Assembly: GCF_900156875.1 (NCBI RefSeq)
Contig: NZ_LT707408.1
Location: 607,107-663,353 of the forward strand
Source: Robertmurraya dakarensis
GTDB taxonomy: Bacteria > Bacillota > Bacilli > Bacillales > Cytobacillaceae
DNA length: 56,247 nucleotides
Direction: 5' to 3'
Below the pieces are notes generated by a model, which saw only the letters and a program-made list of their open reading frames with translations, did no database searches and was not told where the DNA came from. Shown in pieces: positions 50,373 through 56,247 of the stretch; position 1 is the stretch's first letter, and each line of letters begins with the position of its first letter. Made by a program: the position numbers and the translations under genes.

Positions 50373-51530
50373 ATGGATTTTGCATTAAATGAAGAACAAA
50401 CATTATTTCAAAATCAAACACGTCAATTTTTAGAATCAAAAGGTGATTTAACAATTCCTCGCAGCTATATGGAAGGTAAGGAAGAAGTATTAGAAGAATT
50501 ATGGAAAGGTTTAGGTGACCTTGGTTACATGGGAATCACTATTTCAGAGGAATATGGTGGTTTAGGACTTGGTGACTTAACACTTGTTCCAATTTTAGAA
50601 GAAATGGGCCGCGTGGTTGTTCCTGGTCCATACCCAGAAACGGTTGCATTTGCTGTTCCTTTATTACAAGCATATGGCACAGAGGCACAGAAGCAAAAGT
50701 ATTTGCCTTCCATTGCTGAAGGAAAGAGAAAAGTTACTCTTGCGGTTCTTGAAGCAAGCGGAGAATTAGCGCCGTCTGAAGTTCAATTACAAGCAAAAGT
50801 CAGCGGTGACGAGTATGTTCTTCAAGGAACGAAAATCCTTGTTCCGCATGGTGATATTGCTGATACATTGATTGTGCCTGTTCGTACAGGAGGAACGAAT
50901 AGTGAATATGGTATTTCCTTAGTAATCGTAGATGCTGATCAAGTAACTCTTGATACAAAAAAGCAAATCAGCATGGACGAAACAAGAAAAATGGTGCAGG
51001 TTACTTTCAATGAAGTGAGAGTACCAAAAGCACAATTGTTAGGACCTGAGAATGCTGGCTGGGGAATCCTTCAATCAGGACTTATTCACTTAAATGCGGC
51101 ATTAACTTCTACAATGGTTGGCGGTATGGACCGCGTCGTTGAAATGTCTACGGAATATGCAAAGACACGTGAGCAATTTGGTCAGCCAATCGGCCGTTTC
51201 CAAGCGATTAAGCACCGAATCGTTGATATGAAGTTAGATATGGACAGCGCTCGTTCACTTTCATACTATGCTTCATGGGCGGTTGAAAATAAAACAGATG
51301 ATATGGTTGAAGCAGTAGCTCTTGCTCGTTCTTTCAGCAGTGAAGCTTACTTAGATATCGCTGGTAAAAATATTCAAAACCATGGTGGTATGGGCTTTAC
51401 ATGGGAATTTGATTGCCACTTTTTCCTAAAGCGTGCTCGCGCATTAGAAAATCACCTTGGATCACCTGAATCATTCCGTGAAACAGCAGCAGTTGAAATG
51501 GGATGGAATGGAAAGAAAGCATTAGTTTAA
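50373..51530 (+). CDS. Acyl-CoA dehydrogenase, partner subunit without catalytic base
   Basis: 385 residues. Acyl-CoA dehydrogenase fold with FAD-binding REQFGQPIGRFQAIKHRIVDM and NHGGMGFTWE. Where the catalytic subunit has TIEGGTSEIQR, this protein has CHFFLKRARALENHLG and no equivalent glutamate. This is the pattern of the second subunit in alpha2-beta2 acyl-CoA dehydrogenases. ATG 50373 is preferred to GTG 50364; GGAGGTGG lies 5 bp before it. A GGTACC hairpin repeat about 100 bp downstream probably ends the operon. Confidence 0.87.
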   Translation: MDFALNEEQTLFQNQTRQFLESKGDLTIPRSYMEGKEEVLEELWKGLGDLGYMGITISEEYGGLGLGDLTLVPILEEMGRVVVPGPYPETVAFAVPLLQAYGTEAQKQKYLPSIAEGKRKVTLAVLEASGELAPSEVQLQAKVSGDEYVLQGTKILVPHGDIADTLIVPVRTGGTNSEYGISLVIVDADQVTLDTKKQISMDETRKMVQVTFNEVRVPKAQLLGPENAGWGILQSGLIHLNAALTSTMVGGMDRVVEMSTEYAKTREQFGQPIGRFQAIKHRIVDMKLDMDSARSLSYYASWAVENKTDDMVEAVALARSFSSEAYLDIAGKNIQNHGGMGFTWEFDCHFFLKRARALENHLGSPESFRETAAVEMGWNGKKALV

Positions 51531-51627
51531 TAAAAGTACAAAAACATTGTTATTTTACAAGAATGATTTCATCGTCAATAGTAAGGTATAGGGTAACGTT
51601 TAATTTAGTATAAAAGGATACTCAGCA

Positions 51628-51694
51628 GGTACCAGGTAACGCAAAAGGACAAAAACAGCTTATTTGTCTTTTTGTGGTACCTGGTACCTTTTTA
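51628..51694 (+). repeat. GGTACC hairpin repeat, complete copy, terminator-like
   Basis: GGTACCAGGTAACGCAAAA (51628 onward) and its near complement ending GGTACCTGGTACC (51676-51688) form a stem of about 25 imperfect pairs, followed by TTTTT. It lies between the acyl-CoA dehydrogenase operon and bioY and can act as a terminator. Confidence 0.8.
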
Positions 51695-51700
51695 GTTTAT

Positions 51701-51753
51701 ATGTTAACTAATTTTAAGAATAGGTTGACATTAAAAGAAAAAATCATTACTAT
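51701..51753 (+). promoter_or_regulatory. BirA operator and promoter of bioY-bioB
   Basis: ATGTTAACT (51701-51709) and AGGTTGACAT (51722-51731) form the interrupted dyad recognised by biotin-bound BirA (TTGTTAACC-N14/15-GGTTAACAA type). The right half contains the -35 TTGACA (51725-51730), and TACTAT (51748-51753) is the -10 after 17 bp. Binding would block transcription when biotin is sufficient. Confidence 0.85.
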
Positions 51754-51787
51754 TTAATTATTCTAAAAATTATGGAGGTGGACGACG

Positions 51788-52384
51788 GTGAAATCAAAAC
51801 TGAATGCTATGGATATTAGCTTGGTGGGGATGTTTGTGGCATTGATGGCAATAGGAGCTAACATTACAACAATTGCTCCGTTTATGGTGGTTGGCGGTGT
51901 TCCGATCACGCTGCAGACATTCTTTGCTATTTTGGCAGGTGCGATTTTGGGAAGTAGATTAGGAGCTATCGCGATGATCGTTTACGCTTTTGTAGGGTTA
52001 GCAGGTGCTCCAGTGTTTGCGAAATTTAGTGGAGGGATTTCCCATTTATTAAGCCCGACTTTTGGTTTTATTGTTTCTTTTATTTTTACAGCCTATGTTG
52101 TTGGTAAGTTAATAGAATACAAGAAAACATTAACTACATATGTGTATGCCTCTCTCATTGGGATGGCTATTAACTACCTTTTTGGAACGAACTGGATGTA
52201 TTTTGCTTACAAGTTATGGGCTGCGGCACCGGATGGTTTTACATATAGACTAGCATGGCTATGGATGGTTGTACCTTTGCCGAAGGATATTCTCTTATCC
52301 ATTGGGGCTGCGATGTTTGCACATCGATTTGAGGTAAATGTGTTATCAAAGAGTTATTTTAGAAGATTAAGACGAAGTGCTTAA
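51788..52384 (+). CDS. bioY: Biotin transporter substrate-binding component BioY
   Basis: 198 residues with six membrane segments, an ECF-type S component. Biotin-family features: GGVPITLQTFFAILAG, YAFVGLAGAPVFA and the SGGISHLLSPTFGF region. It takes up biotin alone or with an ECF module encoded elsewhere. GTG start with TGGAGGTGG before it. The BirA operator lies immediately upstream, and bioB follows by 21 bp. Confidence 0.93.
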   Translation: MKSKLNAMDISLVGMFVALMAIGANITTIAPFMVVGGVPITLQTFFAILAGAILGSRLGAIAMIVYAFVGLAGAPVFAKFSGGISHLLSPTFGFIVSFIFTAYVVGKLIEYKKTLTTYVYASLIGMAINYLFGTNWMYFAYKLWAAAPDGFTYRLAWLWMVVPLPKDILLSIGAAMFAHRFEVNVLSKSYFRRLRRSA

Positions 52385-52405
52385 AAATTCGAGGAGGAAA
52401 TAATA

Positions 52406-53410
52406 ATGAGTTACTGGAAACAACTAGCATACGCTGTATTAGAAGGTTATGAACTGACGGACGATGAGAGTCTGAAATTGTTAACTAGCCCAGATGAGGA
52501 ACTGCTTGAAGTGTTGAATGGTGCATATGTCATTCGCCACCACTACTATGGAAATAAAGTAAAGTTAAATATGATTATGAATACAAAGTCTGGTCTTTGT
52601 CCTGAAAACTGCGGATATTGTTCCCAATCTAGTATTTCTAAGGCGCCAATAGAAAAATACTCTATGCTGGATAAAGATGAGATACTGAAAGGTGCTAAGC
52701 GTGCACATGAACTAAATGTCGGTACATATTGTATAGTGGCAAGCGGAAGAGGACCAAGCAATAAAGAGATTGATAAGGTAGCATCCGCTGTTAAGGAGAT
52801 AAAAGATCAATACAATCTAAAGATTTGCGCATGCCTCGGTATTTTACAGCCAGATCAAGCTGCTAGATTAAAAGAGGCAGGGGTCGATCGATATAATCAT
52901 AACCTCAATACCTCAGAAAATCATCATGAATTCATTACAACTTCCCACACTTATCAAGATCGAGTCGACACGGTTGAATTAATAAAGCAACAAGGAATTT
53001 CGCCATGTTCCGGTGTGATCATAGGCATGAAAGAAACGATGCAGGATGTGATTAGTATGGCGAAAAGTTTGAAGGCCATTGACGCCGATTCCATTCCAGT
53101 GAACTTTCTACACGCGATTGATGGTACACCATTAGAAGGGACTAATGAGCTGAATCCTAGATACTGCTTAAAGGTGCTTTCACTTATGCGTTATATTAAT
53201 CCAAGTAAAGAAATCCGAGTCTCCGGAGGAAGAGAAGTGAACTTACGAAGTTTGCAGCCGTTGGGCCTTTACCCAGCAAATTCTGTTTTCGTCGGCGACT
53301 ATTTGACAACAGAAGGGCAAGAATCTTCTGCTGACCATCAAATGCTTATCGACCTCGGATTTGAGATTGATTATATAAAACCAGAAAATGACTTAATTGT
53401 GAACAAATAA
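52406..53410 (+). CDS. bioB: Biotin synthase BioB
   Basis: 334 residues. Radical SAM enzyme inserting sulfur into dethiobiotin. The 4Fe-4S site is Cys65-x3-Cys69-x2-Cys72 (CPENCGYC). The 2Fe-2S site is formed by cysteines in YCIVASGRG, KICACLGIL and SPCSGVIIG, with the conserved arginine in VSGGREVN. It forms an operon with bioY under BirA control. The other biotin genes (bioA, D, F, W or I) are not in this window. Confidence 0.96.
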   Translation: MSYWKQLAYAVLEGYELTDDESLKLLTSPDEELLEVLNGAYVIRHHYYGNKVKLNMIMNTKSGLCPENCGYCSQSSISKAPIEKYSMLDKDEILKGAKRAHELNVGTYCIVASGRGPSNKEIDKVASAVKEIKDQYNLKICACLGILQPDQAARLKEAGVDRYNHNLNTSENHHEFITTSHTYQDRVDTVELIKQQGISPCSGVIIGMKETMQDVISMAKSLKAIDADSIPVNFLHAIDGTPLEGTNELNPRYCLKVLSLMRYINPSKEIRVSGGREVNLRSLQPLGLYPANSVFVGDYLTTEGQESSADHQMLIDLGFEIDYIKPENDLIVNK

Positions 53411-53417
53411 TGATTTA

Positions 53418-53487
53418 GGTACCAGGTACCGCAGATGGACAGATTTGGTGGTTTTGTCTTTTTGCGGTACCTGGTACCGATTTTTTT
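53418..53487 (+). repeat. GGTACC hairpin repeat, complete copy, terminator-like
   Basis: A perfect 16-bp inverted repeat: GGTACCAGGTACCGCA at 53418-53433 and its complement at 53463-53478, with an inner GACA/TGTC pair and a run of seven T after GA. It starts 8 bp after bioB and probably terminates it. Confidence 0.85.
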
Positions 53488-53607
53488 ATCGTGGTTAATC
53501 ATTAGATTTTGGGGTGGGATTATGACATAATGAAGTAAAATTAAGCTTGTGTAAAGGAAGTTTCTCTGTGGATTTCGGTGAAGCTTATGAAGAGGGGCTT
53601 TTAAGAG

Positions 53608-54012
53608 GTGGTCATCATTAGAAAAATTAAAAATATATTATTCATCATAGCGGGATTCCTGTCTTTAGGTCTCGGCATTTTAGGAATCGTTCTGCCGGTT
53701 GTGCCGACAACTCCACTTTTATTGCTTGCCTCTTTCTGCTTTGTGAAAGGATCCACTAAGTTTGAGACTTGGTTCAAGGGAACTGATTTATATAAAAAGC
53801 ATGTTGAAAGCTTTTTGCGAAATAAAAGTATGACCTTGAAGCAAAAGGTAATGCTTAATTTATTTGCAGATACGATGATTATCATTGCTTTTATAAATGT
53901 TCAAATTGTATATGTAAGAGTGCTGCTAGTCTTAATAATCATTTATAAATATTATTATTTCATCGCGAAAATCAAGACAGTTAAAAGTGATCAATGGAAA
54001 GAACGAGCATGA
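53608..54012 (+). CDS. YbaN (DUF454) family inner-membrane protein
   Basis: 134 residues with about three membrane segments (roughly 8-50 as a hairpin and 87-120). DUF454 signature IAGFLSLGLGILGIVLPVVPTTPLLLLASFCF is present in full, followed by the cytoplasmic TWFKGTDLYKKHVESFL segment. The function of the family is unknown. GTG start with GAGGGG about 10 bp before it; an ATC or ATT a few codons later is a less likely alternative. Confidence 0.82.
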   Translation: MVIIRKIKNILFIIAGFLSLGLGILGIVLPVVPTTPLLLLASFCFVKGSTKFETWFKGTDLYKKHVESFLRNKSMTLKQKVMLNLFADTMIIIAFINVQIVYVRVLLVLIIIYKYYYFIAKIKTVKSDQWKERA

Positions 54013-54025
54013 TCCATGTGAACAT

Positions 54026-54059
54026 AAATAAAGAGCCCCTGAGGGCTCTTTATTTTATC
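54026..54059. terminator. Bidirectional terminator between ybaN-like gene and dtpT
   Basis: A 13-bp stem AAATAAAGAGCCC / GGGCTCTTTATTT around CTGA, with A and T runs on both flanks. It overlaps the last base of the dtpT stop codon. Confidence 0.88.
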
Positions 54060-55548
54060 GTACGCCTTTCATAAAACCTTGAATTTTAGGTGCTAATAGG
54101 AAGAGGATGATCCCTAATAAGATCGAGATGCCTCCGATTACACCAAAGTACGTGATCTCCGTCTCTGCTGAGTAGAATTTCACAATTTGAGCGTTAATCG
54201 CCTGCGCTGCAGCATTGGATAAGAACCATAAGCTCATCGTCTGTGCAGAGAAAGCAGCAGGCGCTAATTTGGTTGTTGCTGAAAGTCCAACAGGTGATAA
54301 GCACAATTCACCGAGCACAACAATGAAATAGCTAAGCACTAACCATAATGGATTTACCAATGAATCCGTTCCTGCTAAATAGCCTGGGATGAGGATAACT
54401 AAGAAAGATAATCCAGCGAACAATAATCCAAAAGAAAACTTTTTAGGAATGGATGGCTGGCGTTTGCCTAATTTTACCCACATCCATGCAAAAACAGGTG
54501 CCAAAATGATAATAAATAATGGATTTAACGATTGGAACCAAGCAGGAGAAATACTGAAGCCTGCAAATTCTAGATCTGTACGTTTATCCGCGTAATTAGC
54601 AAGAATGGTTGCTCCTTGTTCCTGAATAGCCCAGAACATAACAGATGCTATAAATAAAGGAATATAAGCAATCAAACGTGAACGTTCTACAGCAGTTGTT
54701 TTTGGACTGCGATACATGACCGTAAAGTAGACAATTGGAATCCCAATTCCAAGAACACCTACTAAAGCAATAAAGCTATCGAATGTTAAGATACCCATTG
54801 GAATGGTAACAGCAATTAAAATTACGAGAATGATGGCGCCTATACCAAAACGAGTATATACCTTTTTCTTTTCTGATGGTGAAAGCGGGTTAGGAACAAA
54901 GGTTCCTGCTAAACCAAGAGATTTCTTCTTTGTTATTAAAAAGACTAATAATCCAATGAACATTCCGACTGCAGCAATTCCGAAGCCGAGATGGAAATCA
55001 TACTTTAATCCAACTTCTCCGACAATGAGTGGAGCAGTGAAGCCTCCTAGGTTGATTCCCATATAGAAAATACTGAACCCAGCATCGCGACGGTCATCTT
55101 TTTCACTGTAAATTTCTCCAACAACGCTTGAAACATTAGGCTTTAGTAAACCTGTTCCGATTACGATCAATACCATGGAAATAAAAAACATCGAGATGCT
55201 TCCAGGTACCGCTAATACAATATGACCAAGCATGATTAAAATTCCGCCATAGAATACAGCTTTGGACGTACCAAAGATTCTGTCTGCCAGCCATCCACCG
55301 ATAATTCCAGACATATACACTAGTGAGCCATAGATAGACATGATGGCAAGGGCGGTAGATTCATCGATTCCCAATCCGCCTTTTGACACTTCATAGTACA
55401 TATAGAAAACGAGGATGGCTCTCATACCATAGTATGAAAATCGTTCCCAAAACTCAGTAAAGAAAAGAGTAAACAAGCCCTTAGGGTGACCGAAAAAACC
55501 CTTTTGAGGAACACTATCTACTATTCTTTGTTTATGATCATTTGTCAT
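54055..55548 (-). CDS. dtpT: POT-family proton-coupled di/tripeptide transporter
   Basis: 497 residues with 14 membrane segments as in bacterial POT proteins. The proton-coupling motif ExxERFSYYG is present (FTEFWERFSYYGMRAIL, about residues 31-47), as are GTGLLKPNVSSVVGEIY and FSIFYMGINLGGF, the PTR2 signatures. It imports short peptides with protons. Ribosome binding site GAGGGGGA. It is a single-gene unit. Confidence 0.92.
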   Translation of the reverse strand: MTNDHKQRIVDSVPQKGFFGHPKGLFTLFFTEFWERFSYYGMRAILVFYMYYEVSKGGLGIDESTALAIMSIYGSLVYMSGIIGGWLADRIFGTSKAVFYGGILIMLGHIVLAVPGSISMFFISMVLIVIGTGLLKPNVSSVVGEIYSEKDDRRDAGFSIFYMGINLGGFTAPLIVGEVGLKYDFHLGFGIAAVGMFIGLLVFLITKKKSLGLAGTFVPNPLSPSEKKKVYTRFGIGAIILVILIAVTIPMGILTFDSFIALVGVLGIGIPIVYFTVMYRSPKTTAVERSRLIAYIPLFIASVMFWAIQEQGATILANYADKRTDLEFAGFSISPAWFQSLNPLFIIILAPVFAWMWVKLGKRQPSIPKKFSFGLLFAGLSFLVILIPGYLAGTDSLVNPLWLVLSYFIVVLGELCLSPVGLSATTKLAPAAFSAQTMSLWFLSNAAAQAINAQIVKFYSAETEITYFGVIGGISILLGIILFLLAPKIQGFMKGVR

Positions 55549-55859
55549 GATAAATCCCCCTCGTATAGTACTAGTAAGAGCTCTTTCTAGAAGAATTTCC
55601 AGTTGATCCGGATCCTCTAAAATTCACTCTAGATTCCTATAGGTTATCAAGGTTAGCCTTTCGGCTTCCCCATCTTAAATATTTTAGTTTTACCCTTGTT
55701 TCACCCACCTGATGGGGAAGCCGAGGTAAAGTTCAAACTATCAATAATAGATTAATGTGTTGTTCTTATTTCGCAGGGGGATAGTTTCCCTACTGCTTCT
55801 TTGAAATGCCTTTAACTGAATATCGAGAAATGGCGGAGAATGGAGGAAGCTCCAGCGTT
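55549..55859. other. Gene-free region with inverted repeats
   Basis: Contains a perfect 13-bp inverted repeat CGGCTTCCCCATC (55662-55674) and its complement (55711-55723), separated by 36 bp. An AAACTATC/GATAGTTT pair is also present (55735-55742 and 55780-55787). No frame with a ribosome binding site was found. The dtpT promoter should lie at its left end. Confidence 0.5.
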
Positions 55860-55982
55860 TTACTCCGTCATTTTTTTATAGCGTTCATAGACCTGCTCAT
55901 GGGACAATGGAACCGACAGGATCGTATCAGGATATTGCTTCTCCCCCTTGCGGACACTTTGGTGTACTGCTTCATAAGCCTG
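55860..55982 (-). pseudogene. C-terminal fragment of an unidentified protein
   Basis: Minus-strand frame of 40 codons ending in TAA. It reads AYEAVHQSVRKGEKQYP then PDTILSVPLSHEQVYERYKK, with protein-like composition. In-frame stop TAG lies just upstream, and the sequence beyond 55983 appears to belong to the IS element. It may be the 3' end of a gene cut by that insertion, with the remainder right of the window. The parent protein is not recognised. Confidence 0.4.
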
Positions 55983-56162
55983 CTACCCATGGTTCATTAT
56001 TGAAGGTCTAACCACTGGTTGCGCCGCCGTAAAAGAAGTGAGTGTAGCGCTCATGATGGACTTCTTTTCTTTGAGTGCTGATGACGAGGAAGACATCGAT
56101 GATTCCCGTGGGCACCCAGGTCTGAACGTTCTTGATTAACTTACATACTGGAGGTGATTGGT
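55983..56162 (+). ncRNA. Putative IS110-type left end with bridge-RNA-like structure
   Basis: About 180 nt of non-coding DNA precede the IS110-type transposase start. Three hairpins are visible in order. The first is AACCA-C-TGGTT (56010-56020). The second is AAAAGAAGT (56031-56039) with ACTTCTTTT (56060-56068) around a 20-nt loop. The third runs from 56075 to 56115, with GTGC/GCAC outside, a large internal loop, and GGAA/TTCC plus CG/CG inside. Two long hairpins with internal loops before the transposase are what the known bridge RNA of IS110 elements looks like. The left boundary is inferred. Confidence 0.4.
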
Positions 56163-56247
56163 ATGTCACAAATGCTTGTTGGTGTAGATGTAAGCTTGAA
56201 GTCCCATCATGTCCATTTCATGAAGGAGGACGGGTCCACACTCGCCG
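56163..56247 (+). mobile_element. IS110-family transposase, N-terminus (cut by window end)
   Basis: ATG 56163 with GGAGGTGAT (56150-56158) before it. The 28 visible residues, MSQMLVGVDVSLKSHHVHFM and KEDGSTLA, match the start of the DEDD RuvC-like domain of IS110 transposases; the aspartate in GVDVS is the first catalytic residue. The rest of the gene and the right end lie outside the window. Confidence 0.8.

Noticed and set aside
55806-56003. A 65-codon plus-strand frame at 55806
   Set aside because: No ribosome binding site; it is antisense to the better protein-like fragment at 55860-55982 and enters the IS leader.

Overview
The window is a chromosomal segment of a Bacillaceae member (Bacillus/Neobacillus/Mesobacillus-like). 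The evidence is the rRNA-linked 21-gene tRNA cluster, the gltC-gltAB arrangement, AGGAGG ribosome binding sites with frequent GTG/TTG starts, Bacillus-type riboswitches and a BirA operator, and close resemblance (from memory) of GlsA, GltA, GltC, NrnB and BsaA to Bacillus proteins. The species cannot be named from the sequence alone. No CRISPR array, prophage or plasmid origin was seen.

Layout. 1-2430: the last bases of a 5S rRNA gene, then 21 tRNA genes and a strong terminator. Two of the tRNA genes (fMet, Phe) are each preceded by an exact copy of their own 5' end plus about 122 bp of foreign, hairpin-rich DNA. 2430-10.9 kb: a DnaA-box-like cluster, then glutamate metabolism (glsA, gltC, gltA, gltB). 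11-15.9 kb: an FkbM methyltransferase, nano-RNase nrnB, an OsmC-like peroxidase, bsaA and a FetAB-type exporter. 16-28 kb: a complete C-P lyase phosphonate system. It comprises a PHP phosphoesterase, a hexapeptide acyltransferase, the PhnF regulator, phnGHIJKML, and the transporter phnDCE1E2. No phnN or phnP lies in the cluster; the PHP enzyme is the likely substitute. 28-31.6 kb: a cobalamin riboswitch controlling cobT, a patch of inverted repeats, and a glycine riboswitch driving an ACT-domain protein plus a UPF0210 protein.

31.7-41.4 kb: a DinB-like protein, an uncatalogued 45-residue protein, a P2-type cation ATPase, TerC and CNNM metal transporters, a methyltransferase, a trans-sulfuration PLP enzyme, and a TetR regulator whose palindromic operator recurs before the adjacent SDR gene. 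41.4-43.4 kb: a CuA-containing heme-copper oxidase pair whose subunit I has Asn where oxygen reductases have the cross-linked Tyr, making it a candidate NO reductase. 43.6-48.6 kb: NAD(P)HX repair enzyme, chemoreceptor, an unknown protein and a SCO copper chaperone. 49-53.4 kb: a two-subunit acyl-CoA dehydrogenase, then bioY-bioB behind a BirA operator. 53.6-56.2 kb: a YbaN-like membrane protein, a DtpT peptide transporter, and the left end of an IS110-family element with a structured leader that may encode its bridge RNA.

How the parts work together. PhnCDE imports phosphonates, PhnGHIJ/K/L/M convert them to ribosyl cyclic phosphate plus hydrocarbon, and the PHP enzyme could release ribose 5-phosphate and phosphate. 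Glutaminase and glutamate synthase interconvert glutamine and glutamate. A GGTACC-rich hairpin repeat family closes several transcription units in the 45-53.5 kb part.
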